Shown here: positions 10,911 through 19,043 of the stretch, piece after piece | How the letters are laid out: each line of letters opens with the position of its first letter | Numbering within the stretch: position 1 is the first letter of the stretch | NCBI RefSeq assembly: GCF_043555985.1 | Contig: NZ_JBIGIC010000007.1 | Span: forward strand, 62,001-126,000 | Source of the DNA: Pelomonas candidula | Lineage (GTDB): Bacteria > Pseudomonadota > Gammaproteobacteria > Burkholderiales > Burkholderiaceae_C | Reading direction: 5' to 3' | Length of the DNA: 64,000 nucleotides | Translations under genes and position numbers: made by a program | Notes under the pieces: generated by a model | The model's database searches: none | What the model was told of the DNA's origin: nothing | What the model saw: the letters and a program-made list of their open reading frames with translations, nothing else

Positions 10911-12211
10911 AGTGGCAGTCGACGCTGCGCGGCCGCCTGTTCGCGCTGCTTGCCGTGCTGGGCGCCGTGACGGCGCTGGCCGTTGGCGGCGCCACCTACA
11001 TCAGCGTGCGTGCCGAGGCCGACGAGCTGTTCGACTACCAGCTGCGCCAGACGGCGCTGTCGCTGCGCGACCAGGGCCGCGTCGCGCCGGACGAGGCCGC
11101 CGCGCTGGCCGACCCGAGCTTCGACTACGTCGTGCAGATCTGGTCGCTGCAGGGGCTGGAGCTGTATTCCAGCCGGCCCCAGGGCATGACCGAGCCGCTG
11201 CCGGCGCGCGCGGTGCTGGGCTACTCCAACCTGCACTTCGGCGGTCAGGACTGGCGCGTGTTCAGCGCGGCCACGCCGCTGCGCGTCGTGCAGGTGGCGC
11301 AGCCACTGGCGGCGCGGCAGAAGCTCGCCGCACTGGCTGCGCTGCGCAGCGTGGTGCCGGTGGCCGTGGCGCTGCCGCTGGTGGCAGCGGCGGTGTGGTG
11401 GTTGATCGGCCTGACGCTGGCGCCGCTGGCGCGCGTGACGCAGGCGGCGCAGGCGCGCGGCGCGACGGCGATGGAAGCGCTGCCCACCACCGGCCTGCCC
11501 GGCGAGGTGGCACCGCTGGTGGACGCCTTCAACGGCCTGCTCGCGCGGCTGGCCGAGGCCTTCGACGCGCAGCGCAGCTTCGTCGCCGACGCGGCCCACG
11601 AGCTGCGTTCGCCGCTGACGGCGCTGAAGCTGCAACTGGGCCTGCTGCGCGACTCGGCGCCCGGCGAGCAGCAGGACGCCGCCATTGCCCGTCTGCGCAC
11701 CGGCATCGACCGCGCCGTACGCCTTGTCGAGCAACTGCTGGCGCTGGCCCGCGCCGAGCCCGGTGCGCAGACGGCCTCGATGTCGCTGGACCTTGCCGAC
11801 CTGGCCCGCCAGGCCGTGGCCGACGTGCAGCCGCTGGCGGACAAGGCCGGCGTCGCGCTGACACTGGCGGCGCCCGACGTGCTGCCGCTGGCTGGCGACC
11901 CGCAGGCCTTGCGCGGCGCGCTGCGCAACCTCATCGACAACGCCGTGAAGTACGGTGCCCGCACGGTGGAGGTCAGCGCGTTGCGCGGCGCGCGGGGTGC
12001 GCCGCTGCTGCGTGTGGACGACGACGGCCCGGGCATTCCGCCCGATCAGCGCGAGCGCGTGTTCGACCGTTTCCAGCGTGGCGAGGATGTGTCGGTGGAA
12101 GGCAGCGGCCTGGGCCTGGCCATCGTGAAGGCGGCGGCGCGGCAGCAGGGTGCCAGCGTCGCGCTGGGCGACTCGCCACTGGGTGGGTTGCGGGCGGAGA
12201 TCGCATGGTGA
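10907..12211 (+). CDS. Sensor histidine kinase (QseC-like)
   Basis: 434 residues: first membrane segment about 9-32, periplasmic sensor of about 110 residues, second membrane segment about 146-170, HAMP linker, HisKA with His221 (VADAAHELRSPL), and HATPase with N box (NLIDNAVKYG), DDDGPGIP and GSGLGLAIV. The PmrB/QseC-type periplasmic domain suggests an extracellular signal. It should phosphorylate the 9301-9975 regulator at Asp52. The end overlaps a small lipoprotein gene. Confidence 0.9.
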   Translation: MKWQSTLRGRLFALLAVLGAVTALAVGGATYISVRAEADELFDYQLRQTALSLRDQGRVAPDEAAALADPSFDYVVQIWSLQGLELYSSRPQGMTEPLPARAVLGYSNLHFGGQDWRVFSAATPLRVVQVAQPLAARQKLAALAALRSVVPVAVALPLVAAAVWWLIGLTLAPLARVTQAAQARGATAMEALPTTGLPGEVAPLVDAFNGLLARLAEAFDAQRSFVADAAHELRSPLTALKLQLGLLRDSAPGEQQDAAIARLRTGIDRAVRLVEQLLALARAEPGAQTASMSLDLADLARQAVADVQPLADKAGVALTLAAPDVLPLAGDPQALRGALRNLIDNAVKYGARTVEVSALRGARGAPLLRVDDDGPGIPPDQRERVFDRFQRGEDVSVEGSGLGLAIVKAAARQQGASVALGDSPLGGLRAEIAW

Positions 12212-12708
12212 ACCTGCGGACACGCCGCCTCATGGTTGCCGCGCTGGCGCTTGTGGCGGCATGCTGTCATGCGCATCTGCCGCCGGCGCCGCCTCCGGGA
12301 ACGCGCGAACCGATCCGGACCTGCAACCTGGCGCAGACGGCCTGTGCCGTCTCCGACCCGCGCATCCCGTCGATCACCATCACGCCGACGTACAACCCTG
12401 GCGTCCCGTGGACCTTGCCGTTCCATGCGCCGCACGTGCTGGTGTCGAGGGGGGGCTGCACGATCGCCGTCTTCGCGCCGCCTCGACTTGAGGCGACGGC
12501 GGCCACGCCGTTCCTGACCCTCTACCGGAGCAACGGGAGCAAGATCGAGATTAGCTACGGGTCGCTCTACCCTGAGCTGCTCAGGACACCGGACACCAGC
12601 TTCCCGCTCCGATGGGGCAGCGTGGTGGAGGTCAACGACGATGACGACTTCTCGATTCAATCCGTTCGGGGTGAGCGATTCAAGTTCTCCATGAAGGACG
12701 AGCCCTGA
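12205..12708 (+). CDS. Hypothetical lipoprotein
   Basis: 167 residues beginning at ATG 12205, or GTG 12208, inside the end of the kinase gene. The N-terminus is a lipoprotein signal (LMVAALALVAAC, with an extra Cys after the lipobox) followed by a Pro-rich linker; no other domain is recognised. The mature part has four well-spaced cysteines and a predicted mixed beta character. Codon choice is less GC-biased than in its neighbours (several ATT, AGC, GAT), which could mean more recent acquisition. Position suggests co-expression with the two-component operon; function unknown. Confidence 0.6.
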   Translation: MVNLRTRRLMVAALALVAACCHAHLPPAPPPGTREPIRTCNLAQTACAVSDPRIPSITITPTYNPGVPWTLPFHAPHVLVSRGGCTIAVFAPPRLEATAATPFLTLYRSNGSKIEISYGSLYPELLRTPDTSFPLRWGSVVEVNDDDDFSIQSVRGERFKFSMKDEP

Positions 12709-12811
12709 CGGTATGCCCAGCGCTGTACGGGTCGGTCTGCTGATACAGCGCATCGTCCAGCCTGCTCCGCTGTCCCTTCCCACCCCGCCGCTTGCCCGCT
12801 GCAATGCCGGC

Positions 12812-13396
12812 ATGAACGAACTGCTGCCGCTGCTGACCTACTGCACGCTGATGTCCGGCACGCCCGGACCCAACAACATGATGCTGGTGGCCAGCGGGGC
12901 CCACCACGGCTACCGGCGCACGCTGCCGGCCATCCTGGGCATCAACAGCGGCGGCGCGGTGCAGACCTTCGCCTGCTGCCTGGGGCTGGGCGCGCTGTTC
13001 AACGCGTGGCCGGCGGCGCATGCCGCGCTGAAGCTGGCCGGCACGGCCTACATGCTGGTGCTGGCCTGGAAGCTGGCGGGCAGCCCCGCCGCGCAGGACC
13101 GGCCGCCCGAGCGCGTGGGCTTTGTCGAGGCGGCGCTGTTCCAGATGGTGAACCCCAAGACGTGGATCAAGTCCGTCACCGTCGCGTCGGTGTTCATGCC
13201 CGCCGGCCTCGGCGTCGTGCAAGGCGCGCTGCTCGTCAGCGTTCTCGGGGCCGTCGTCGGCTTCCCGTGCATTTCGATGTGGGCGCTGTTCGGCGTGTGG
13301 ATCAGCCGCTTCCTGTCCAACGCCACGCGGCGGTGCGCGTTCAATGCCATCATGGCTGCCTCTCTGGCCGTGCTAGCCCTCCTGCTGCTGCGTTGA
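12812..13396 (+). CDS. LysE-family amino-acid exporter
   Basis: 194 residues with about six hydrophobic segments and the LysE/RhtB signature near the start (SGTPGPNNMMLVASGA). QMVNPKTWIKSV is the usual conserved NPK motif. It likely exports an amino acid or derivative across the inner membrane. ATG 12812 is the family-consistent start; the frame extends about 100 bases upstream without homology. The stop overlaps the start of the MocR gene by one base (TGATG), and this pairing of LysE exporter and MocR regulator is common. Confidence 0.88.
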   Translation: MNELLPLLTYCTLMSGTPGPNNMMLVASGAHHGYRRTLPAILGINSGGAVQTFACCLGLGALFNAWPAAHAALKLAGTAYMLVLAWKLAGSPAAQDRPPERVGFVEAALFQMVNPKTWIKSVTVASVFMPAGLGVVQGALLVSVLGAVVGFPCISMWALFGVWISRFLSNATRRCAFNAIMAASLAVLALLLLR

Positions 13397-14859
13397 TGTT
13401 TTCACTTGATCGCGATTCGCCCACGCCGCTGGCCGACCAGATCGAGCAGCGCCTGCAGGCGCTCATCCTCAGCGCGCAGCTGCCGCCCGGCGCGCGGCTG
13501 ACATCCATCCGCCAGCTCGCCACCCAGCTGGGCGTCAGCCCCAACACGGTCGTCAGCGCCTACGACCGGCTCGTCGCCGCGGGCGTCATCGACTCGCGTG
13601 GCACGGCCGGCTTCTTCGTCGCCGAGGGGCCGGCCAACGCGATGCCCGACGCCGTGCGCGTGGAGGCGGGCGAGGAGCAGGAGGCTGTGTGGCTGGCCCA
13701 GCAGGCCAACGACCAGAAGGCCGGCGTGCTGCTGGCCAGCAGCGGTGCGCTGCCGGCCACGTGGCTGGAAGACGCCGTGCCCGCCGCCGCCGTGCAGCGC
13801 GGCCTCGCGCGCGCCGCGGCCGGCATGGCCACGCGCTGCCCGCCGCAGGGGCTGCCGGAGCTGCGCGAGCGCATCGCGATGCTGTTGCGTGCGCAGGGCA
13901 TCGCCGTCGACGCCGGCCGCGTGCTGACGACCTACGGCGGCACGCAGGCCATCGACCTGATCTGCCGCGCCTTCCTGCGCCCCGGCGACGCGGTGGCCGT
14001 GGAAACGCCCGGCTACTTCCTGCTGTTCGACCGCCTGCGCCAGGCCGGCGTGACGATCGTGCCGGTGCCGCGCCGGCATGACGGCATCGATCTCGACGCA
14101 CTGGATGCCGCCTGCACCGAGCACCGCCCGCGCCTGCTCTTCATCCAGAGCGTGCTGCACAACCCGACCGGCTGGGGCAGCACGGCGGCCAACCTGCACC
14201 GCGTGCTGATGCTGGCCCAGCGCCACGGCTTCCTCATTGCCGAGGACGACGTGCAGGGCCACTTCCACCCCGGCACGCCGACGCCGCCCACGCGGCTCGC
14301 GCAGTTGTCGGGGCTGGACCGCGTCATCTACTACTCCAGCTTCGCCAAGGCCATGAGCCCGGCGCTGCGGCTGGGCTACATGGCCGCCGAGCCGGCACTG
14401 TTGAAGGCTTTGCTGCGCGAGAAGATCGTCTCGGTGCTGACGACGGCGGCGCTGAACGAGTTCGTGCTGCTGGAGGTGCTGGCCGCCGGCCGCTGGCGCA
14501 AGCACCTGGATCGCCTGCAGCAGCGCCTCGCCGCCGCACGCGTGACGGCCACCCGCCAGCTCCGCGATGCCGGCGTGCTGCTGGAGCACGCGGGCGAGGG
14601 CGGGCTGTTCCTGTGGGGAGCGCTGCCGGCCGGCGTGGACGTGGACGGCGTCGTCAAGGAGGCCTTTCGCCGCGGCATCCTGCTGGTGCGCGGCGCGACG
14701 TTCGCGGCGGACGGCGCGGCCGACCCGCACCTGCGCTTCAACGCTGCGTTCAGCCAGCAGCCGCGGCTCGCGGAGTTCCTGCGCGAGCAGCTCAGCGCCG
14801 CGACGAGCGCGCGTGCCGTCGTGGAGCGGGCCCGCAGCGCTCGGCTGCCTGCCGGCTAA
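13396..14859 (+). CDS. MocR-family (GntR-aminotransferase) transcriptional regulator
   Basis: 487 residues. N-terminal GntR winged helix (about 1-75, with TSIRQLATQLGVSPNTVVSAYDRLV), a linker, and a fold-type I aminotransferase-like domain. YYSSFAKAMSPALRLGYM contains the lysine expected to bind pyridoxal phosphate; HNPTG and EDDVQGHF are further family motifs. MocR proteins sense amino acids or PLP and usually act on a neighbour, here the LysE exporter gene translationally coupled upstream. Convergent 4-base overlap with the next gene. Confidence 0.88.
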   Translation: MFSLDRDSPTPLADQIEQRLQALILSAQLPPGARLTSIRQLATQLGVSPNTVVSAYDRLVAAGVIDSRGTAGFFVAEGPANAMPDAVRVEAGEEQEAVWLAQQANDQKAGVLLASSGALPATWLEDAVPAAAVQRGLARAAAGMATRCPPQGLPELRERIAMLLRAQGIAVDAGRVLTTYGGTQAIDLICRAFLRPGDAVAVETPGYFLLFDRLRQAGVTIVPVPRRHDGIDLDALDAACTEHRPRLLFIQSVLHNPTGWGSTAANLHRVLMLAQRHGFLIAEDDVQGHFHPGTPTPPTRLAQLSGLDRVIYYSSFAKAMSPALRLGYMAAEPALLKALLREKIVSVLTTAALNEFVLLEVLAAGRWRKHLDRLQQRLAAARVTATRQLRDAGVLLEHAGEGGLFLWGALPAGVDVDGVVKEAFRRGILLVRGATFAADGAADPHLRFNAAFSQQPRLAEFLREQLSAATSARAVVERARSARLPAG

Positions 14860-15245
14860 GCCGCGCGACGGCGGCGCTGCCACTGGTCGACCGCGTCGAC
14901 AACGCCCTCCCACGCGCGCCGGTCGTAGGTGACGGCGGCGAACAGGTTGTCCTGGCTCGGCTGCTGCCGCTGGGCTGTGCTGGCCAGCTGTTCGAGCGGT
15001 GCCTGCGCCGCGGCGACGCAGCCGGCCAGGTCGGCGAAGCCCGCGCCCACGCGGTGGAACAGCACGCCGCGGTGCAGTTCCGTGGCCTTCAGCGACGCGG
15101 CCTCCACGGCGCGCAGGAACACGCGCGCCCGGCCTTCGCCAAGCAGCTCCACGCACAGCTCGCGGCGCCAGCCGGTCAACGTCTGCTCCGCGGTCAACGT
15201 CACCGGGTTCGGGTCGATTTCCAAAGTCATCTCACCAGTCTGCAT
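14856..15245 (-). CDS. Conserved-looking hypothetical protein
   Basis: About 129 residues if translation starts at ATG 15245 (MQTGEM); ATG 15230 (MTLEID) is a good alternative, and the frame runs up to 15293. I recognise no domain. The product is soluble, opens with LEIDPNPVTLTAEQTLTGWRR-like sequence and ends in a basic QWQRRRRAA tail. Codon periodicity favours this strand over the opposite frames. It ends inside the stop codon region of the convergent MocR gene. Confidence 0.5.
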   Translation of the reverse strand: MQTGEMTLEIDPNPVTLTAEQTLTGWRRELCVELLGEGRARVFLRAVEAASLKATELHRGVLFHRVGAGFADLAGCVAAAQAPLEQLASTAQRQQPSQDNLFAAVTYDRRAWEGVVDAVDQWQRRRRAA

Positions 15246-15337
15246 GCCGCTTCGTGACACGCTGGCGACGGATGTGTCGCGATGCTTCGGCACGAGGTGC
15301 TTGAAACGTGGGATGCGACAAGTTGCGCGCTGTTTCC

Positions 15338-15835
15338 TCAGGCCGGCACGACGCCGACCGCGCTGCCGACGCGGATGACGCCGCCTTCGAGAACGCGCGC
15401 CGTCATGCCGCCGTGGCCGCGCATCGCCGCGTAGCCGCCGGGGCCGATGACCTCCTCCATGCGCGAGCAGGGCGCGCAGGGGCCGACGATCTGGATCAGC
15501 GCGTCGCCCACGCGCAGCTGCGCGTTCTTCAGCGACAGCAGGTTGATGCCTGACACGACGAGGTTGCGGCGCAGGTCCACCGGGTCGATGGGCCCGCTGC
15601 GCGCGAACGCGGCGATCAGCGGCAGGTGCTCAAGCTGGATCAGCGTGACCTGCCGCGTCGACAGCTCGGCCTCGCCGCGTTTGCCCAGTCGGTCGTCGGC
15701 GAGGCCGATGCCGGCCAGGGCGGTGGTCTCATCGATGAGACGCGCCCGGTCGCGCGGCGTGCCGCGCACGACGATGGCTTCGACGCGGCCCTGGATGTGC
15801 GCGGGCGGGATCATCAGGTCGCGAATGGTCTTCAT
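15338..15835 (-). CDS. MOSC-domain protein
   Basis: 165 residues. MOSC-type features: an early VEAIVVRG strand, DLRRNLVVSGINLLSL, VGDALIQIVGPCAPCSRMEEVIGPGGY with the conserved cysteine, and a C-terminal beta region ending GVIRVGSAVGVVP. MOSC domains bind or transfer sulfur in molybdenum-cofactor enzymes; stand-alone members such as YiiM can work on molybdopterin-dependent reductions. ATG 15835 is taken as the start because the region upstream looks non-coding. No molybdenum gene is nearby, so the partner is unknown. Confidence 0.82.
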   Translation of the reverse strand: MKTIRDLMIPPAHIQGRVEAIVVRGTPRDRARLIDETTALAGIGLADDRLGKRGEAELSTRQVTLIQLEHLPLIAAFARSGPIDPVDLRRNLVVSGINLLSLKNAQLRVGDALIQIVGPCAPCSRMEEVIGPGGYAAMRGHGGMTARVLEGGVIRVGSAVGVVPA

Positions 15836-15901
15836 CCGCCGGAACTTACCTGACGACGCGCTCCCCCGCGCCGGGCCCGGCCCTGCCAAGCCTGAAAACG
15901 A

Positions 15902-15925
15902 CGAGGGGCGCCTGCGTGCCCCTCG
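15902..15925 (-). terminator. Candidate terminator for the 35-residue protein gene
   Basis: A perfect 8-base stem (CGAGGGGC / GCCCCTCG) with an 8-base loop. Read on the minus strand it is followed by TCGTTTTC, a short T-rich tail. It lies 84 bases beyond the stop of the small gene at 16009-16116 and upstream of the MOSC gene, so it could separate the two. Confidence 0.4.
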
Positions 15926-16008
15926 GGTGATCGGTTGAGTCTTCAGTCGGTCGATGAGATCAGTCGCATCGGCCGTGAATTGACCCGTCGGCGCCGCAGC
16001 GCCAGGAG

Positions 16009-16116
16009 TCAGGCGCCGAGCAGCGCGGAGCTGCCCGGACGGCGGCTCAGCGTTTCGCCAAGCTGGGCGACAACGGCGATGAAGGAGAAGGCGAGCGTGA
16101 TGATGAGCAGTTCCAT
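16009..16116 (-). CDS. Small membrane protein of 35 residues, undescribed
   Basis: A short frame with a hydrophobic N-terminal segment (MELLIITLAFSFIAVVAQ) and a basic/polar tail (GETLSRRPGSSALLGA). The start is preceded by purine-rich AAGGGAAAGAA, and 34 bases upstream of the ATG lies a near-consensus sigma-70 promoter; a hairpin follows downstream. It should insert in the inner membrane as a single-span peptide. There is no recognisable family. The combination of promoter, ribosome site and hydrophobic pattern is better support than length alone gives. An alternative is that the transcript is a small RNA and the frame is fortuitous. Confidence 0.55.
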   Translation of the reverse strand: MELLIITLAFSFIAVVAQLGETLSRRPGSSALLGA

Positions 16117-16149
16117 TTCTTTCCCTTTGTGTTTCGTTGGTACGCCGCC

Positions 16150-16188
16150 AGTATAAGGGTTTACACCTGGTAGTCAAGGGTTAACCCT
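16150..16188 (-). promoter_or_regulatory. Near-consensus sigma-70 promoter with palindromic operator
   Basis: On the minus strand, TTGACT (16172-16177) and TATACT (16150-16155) are separated by 16 bases. A perfect 12-base palindrome AGGGTTAACCCT (16177-16188) touches the -35 box, and a related half-site (TAAACCCTT against TTAACCCTT) lies in the spacer, so a regulator may bind two similar sites. Transcription would begin near 16143 and give a leader of about 27 bases before the small gene. Confidence 0.65.
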
Positions 16189-16237
16189 GAAATCGCTTGG
16201 GTTGTCATGACGCCGCCACGAGCGACACAACGAGGCT

Positions 16238-16256
16238 CTATATCAACTGCATATAG
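16238..16256. promoter_or_regulatory. Candidate operator upstream of dgoD
   Basis: CTATAT and ATATAG form an inverted repeat with a 7-base spacer in an AT-rich patch 78 bases before dgoD. Such a patch is rare in this GC-rich window and probably belongs to the promoter of the galactose block. The LysR-type GbpR-like protein at 27984-28946 is a possible binder, but that is inference. Confidence 0.4.
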
Positions 16257-16333
16257 GAGAAGCGGAAGAAACAATATTTCAGAACTAGCTGTCCCTCCTA
16301 AGCTCCGGACGTTCCTGAACGATCCATGAGCCC

Positions 16334-17482
16334 ATGCGAATCACGAAGCTGACGACCTACCGCGTGCCTCCGCGGTGGATGTTCCTGAAGATTGAGACCG
16401 ACGAGGGCGTCGTCGGCTGGGGCGAGCCGGTCATCGAGGGCCGCGCGCGCACCGTCGAGGCTGCCGTGCACGAGCTGTCGGAGTACCTGGTGGGCCAGGA
16501 CCCCTCGCGCATCAACGACCTCTGGCAGGTCATGTACCGCGCCGGCTTCTACCGCGGCGGCCCCATCCTGATGAGCGCCATCGCAGGCATCGACCAGGCG
16601 CTGTGGGACATCAAGGGCAAGGTCATGGGCCAGCCCGTCTACGAGCTGCTGGGCGGTCTGGTGCGCGACAAGATGAAGGTGTACTCGTGGGTCGGCGGTG
16701 ACCGCCCGGCGGACATCATCAACGACATCAAGCGTCTGCGCGAAGGCGGTTTCGACACCTTCAAGATGAACGGTACCGAGGAACTCGGCATCGTCGACAG
16801 CGCCCGCAAGGTGGACGAGGCCGTGTCGCGCATTGCCGAGATCCGTGCGGCCTTCGGCCATGACATCGAGTTCGGCATCGACTTCCATGGCCGCGTCGCT
16901 GCGCCGATGGCCAAGCCGCTGCTGAAGGCGCTGGAGCCCTACCGCCCGCTGTTCGTCGAGGAGCCGGTGCTGGCCGAGCAGGCCGAGTACTACCCGCGTC
17001 TCGCCGAGCAGACGGCCATCCCGCTGGCTGCGGGCGAGCGGATGTTCTCGCGCTTCGACTTCAAGCGCGTGTTCCAGGCCGGCGGCATCTCCATCGTCCA
17101 GCCTGACCTGTCGCACGCTGGTGGCATCACCGAGTGCTTCAAGATCGCCAGCATGGCCGAGGCGCACGACGTCGCCTTCGCGCCGCACTGCCCGCTGGGC
17201 CCGGTGGCGCTGGCGTCCTGCCTGGCGGTGGACTTCGTGTCCCACAACGCCGTGCTGCAGGAGCAGAGCATGGGCATCCACTACAACAAGGGTGCCGAGC
17301 TGCTGGACTTCGTCAAGAACAAGGACGACTTCCGCATCGAGGACGGCTTCATCAACCCGCTGCGCAAGCCGGGCCTGGGTGTCGAGATCGACGAGGAGCG
17401 CGTCATCGAAGCCGCGAAGAACCCGCCCGACTGGCGCAACCCGGTCTGGCGCCACGCCGACGGCAGCGTCGCGGAATGGTGA
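16334..17482 (+). CDS. dgoD: D-galactonate dehydratase
   Basis: 382 residues, enolase superfamily. It converts D-galactonate to 2-keto-3-deoxygalactonate in the cytoplasm. The magnesium ligands Asp183, Glu209 and Glu235 and the catalytic His185 and His285 all fall at the same numbers as in the E. coli enzyme (DFHGR, VEEPV, AGER, PHCPLGP). First gene of the galactose block; an AT-rich region of over 200 bases lies upstream. The stop overlaps the kinase gene (TGATG). Confidence is high because both the residues and the dgoK/dgoA neighbours agree. Confidence 0.95.
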   Translation: MRITKLTTYRVPPRWMFLKIETDEGVVGWGEPVIEGRARTVEAAVHELSEYLVGQDPSRINDLWQVMYRAGFYRGGPILMSAIAGIDQALWDIKGKVMGQPVYELLGGLVRDKMKVYSWVGGDRPADIINDIKRLREGGFDTFKMNGTEELGIVDSARKVDEAVSRIAEIRAAFGHDIEFGIDFHGRVAAPMAKPLLKALEPYRPLFVEEPVLAEQAEYYPRLAEQTAIPLAAGERMFSRFDFKRVFQAGGISIVQPDLSHAGGITECFKIASMAEAHDVAFAPHCPLGPVALASCLAVDFVSHNAVLQEQSMGIHYNKGAELLDFVKNKDDFRIEDGFINPLRKPGLGVEIDEERVIEAAKNPPDWRNPVWRHADGSVAEW

Positions 17483-18384
17483 TGTCGGCAGCTCGCCTGA
17501 TTGCGCTGGACTGGGGCAGCACGCGGCTGCGCGCCTTCCTGCTGGGTGACGGCGGTGAAGTGCTGCAGTCGCGCCAGTCTGACGCAGGTGCCGCCACGCT
17601 GAAGGGCGCCGAGCAGTACGCCGCCGCGCTGGCCGCACTGGTCGGCGACTGGCGAGCCGACCATCCGCAGCTCAAGCTGCTGGCCTGCGGCATGGTCGGC
17701 AGCCAGTACGGCTGGCGCGAGGCGCCCTACGTGCGCTGCCCGGCCGATGCCGCCGCACTGGCCGGCCAGGTGCTGAAGCTGGACGACAGCCTGAGCATCA
17801 TCCCGGGCCTCGTCGACGACGCGGCCCAGCCCGACGTCATGCGCGGCGAGGAAACGCAGATCGTCGGTGCGCTGGCGCTGCATCCCGAGCTGGCCGCCGA
17901 GGCCTGCCTCGTGCTGCCCGGCACGCATTCCAAGTGGGCGCGCATGAAGGCCGGTCGCGTGACCGGCTTCGCCACGCACATGACCGGCGAGCTGTTCGCG
18001 CTGCTGCGCCAGCACTCGGTGCTGAACCGCCTGATGCCGGCCGACGGCAGCTCGCCTGCGTCGCCCGAGGCCTTCCTGCAAGGCGTGGACGCCGCGCGGG
18101 AAGAGGGCGGCCTGGGCCATCAGCTCTTTGCCGTGCGCACGCTGGGCCTGTTCAACAAGCTCGCCGCCGAGCAACTGCCCGACTACCTCTCCGGCCTGCT
18201 GATCGGCCACGAACTGGCGAGCGAACTCAAGGGCGATGCACCGCGCGTCGCGCTGATCGGCGACCCGGCGCTGTGCAGCCGTTACGCCCAGGCGCTGACG
18301 CACCTCGGCCAGCCCGAGCCGCTGCTGCTCGACAACACCGCGCCGGCCGGCCTGTGGGCGCTGGCGCAAACCATGAACCTGTGA
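17482..18384 (+). CDS. dgoK: 2-dehydro-3-deoxygalactonokinase
   Basis: 300 residues. The N-terminal IALDWGSTRLRAFLL is the phosphate-binding motif of the DgoK family, and LACGMVGSQYGWREAPY, LPGTHSKWARM and LLIGHEL are typical. It phosphorylates 2-keto-3-deoxygalactonate at C6. ATG 17482 overlaps the dgoD stop; in-frame ATG 17476 and GTG 17479 are possible but add only two residues. It sits between dgoD and dgoA, as in the standard pathway order. Confidence 0.94.
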   Translation: MSAARLIALDWGSTRLRAFLLGDGGEVLQSRQSDAGAATLKGAEQYAAALAALVGDWRADHPQLKLLACGMVGSQYGWREAPYVRCPADAAALAGQVLKLDDSLSIIPGLVDDAAQPDVMRGEETQIVGALALHPELAAEACLVLPGTHSKWARMKAGRVTGFATHMTGELFALLRQHSVLNRLMPADGSSPASPEAFLQGVDAAREEGGLGHQLFAVRTLGLFNKLAAEQLPDYLSGLLIGHELASELKGDAPRVALIGDPALCSRYAQALTHLGQPEPLLLDNTAPAGLWALAQTMNL

Positions 18385-18392
18385 TCCCCGAC

Positions 18393-19010
18393 ATGCTCGA
18401 CGCCGCCCTGAAGCAACTCCCCCTCGTCGCCATCCTGCGCGGCGTCAAGCCCGAAGAGGTCGAGGCCATCGCCGACGCCGTCTATGCCGAGGGCTTCCGC
18501 GTCATCGAGGTGCCGCTGAACTCGCCCAACGCGCTGGACAGCATCGGCCGCCTCGCGCGCCGCATGCCGGCCGATGCCGTCGTCGGCGCCGGCACCGTGC
18601 TGAGCGTGCAGGCCGTGGCCGACGTGGCGGGCGCGGGCGGCAAGGTCATCGTCATGCCGCATGCCGACGTGGAAGTCATCCGCGCGGCCAAGGCCCGCGG
18701 CCTGTACTGCGTGCCGGGTGCGGCCACGCCGACGGAGGCCTTCGCGGCCGTCCATGCCGGTGCCGATGCGGTCAAGCTGTTCCCGGCCGAACTGATCACG
18801 CCGGCCATCGTCAAGGCGATGCGTGCCGTGCTGCCGAAGGAGCTGCGCCTGCTGCCCGTCGGCGGCATCACGCCGGACAACATGGGCCCATACGTGAAGG
18901 CCGGCGCGGCCGGTTTCGGCCTCGGCTCGGCGCTGTATGCACCCGGCCTGACGGCGGCGGAAGTCGCCCAGCGCGCGCGGGCCTTCGTGGCCGGCTGGCG
19001 CGCGCTCTGA
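18393..19010 (+). CDS. dgoA: 2-dehydro-3-deoxy-6-phosphogalactonate aldolase
   Basis: 205 residues, the same length as the E. coli enzyme, KDPG/KDPGal aldolase family. The Schiff-base lysine is Lys128 in ADAVKLFPAE, and the catalytic glutamate lies in FRVIEVPLNSP. It cleaves the phosphorylated keto-acid into pyruvate and glyceraldehyde 3-phosphate. I chose ATG 18393; GTG 18381 would overlap the dgoK stop and add four residues. The TPTEAF...FPAE pattern favours the galacto over the gluco enzyme, supported by context. Confidence 0.94.
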   Translation: MLDAALKQLPLVAILRGVKPEEVEAIADAVYAEGFRVIEVPLNSPNALDSIGRLARRMPADAVVGAGTVLSVQAVADVAGAGGKVIVMPHADVEVIRAAKARGLYCVPGAATPTEAFAAVHAGADAVKLFPAELITPAIVKAMRAVLPKELRLLPVGGITPDNMGPYVKAGAAGFGLGSALYAPGLTAAEVAQRARAFVAGWRAL

Positions 19011-19043
19011 ATCGACAAAAAACAAAACATCCCGGAGACAACC

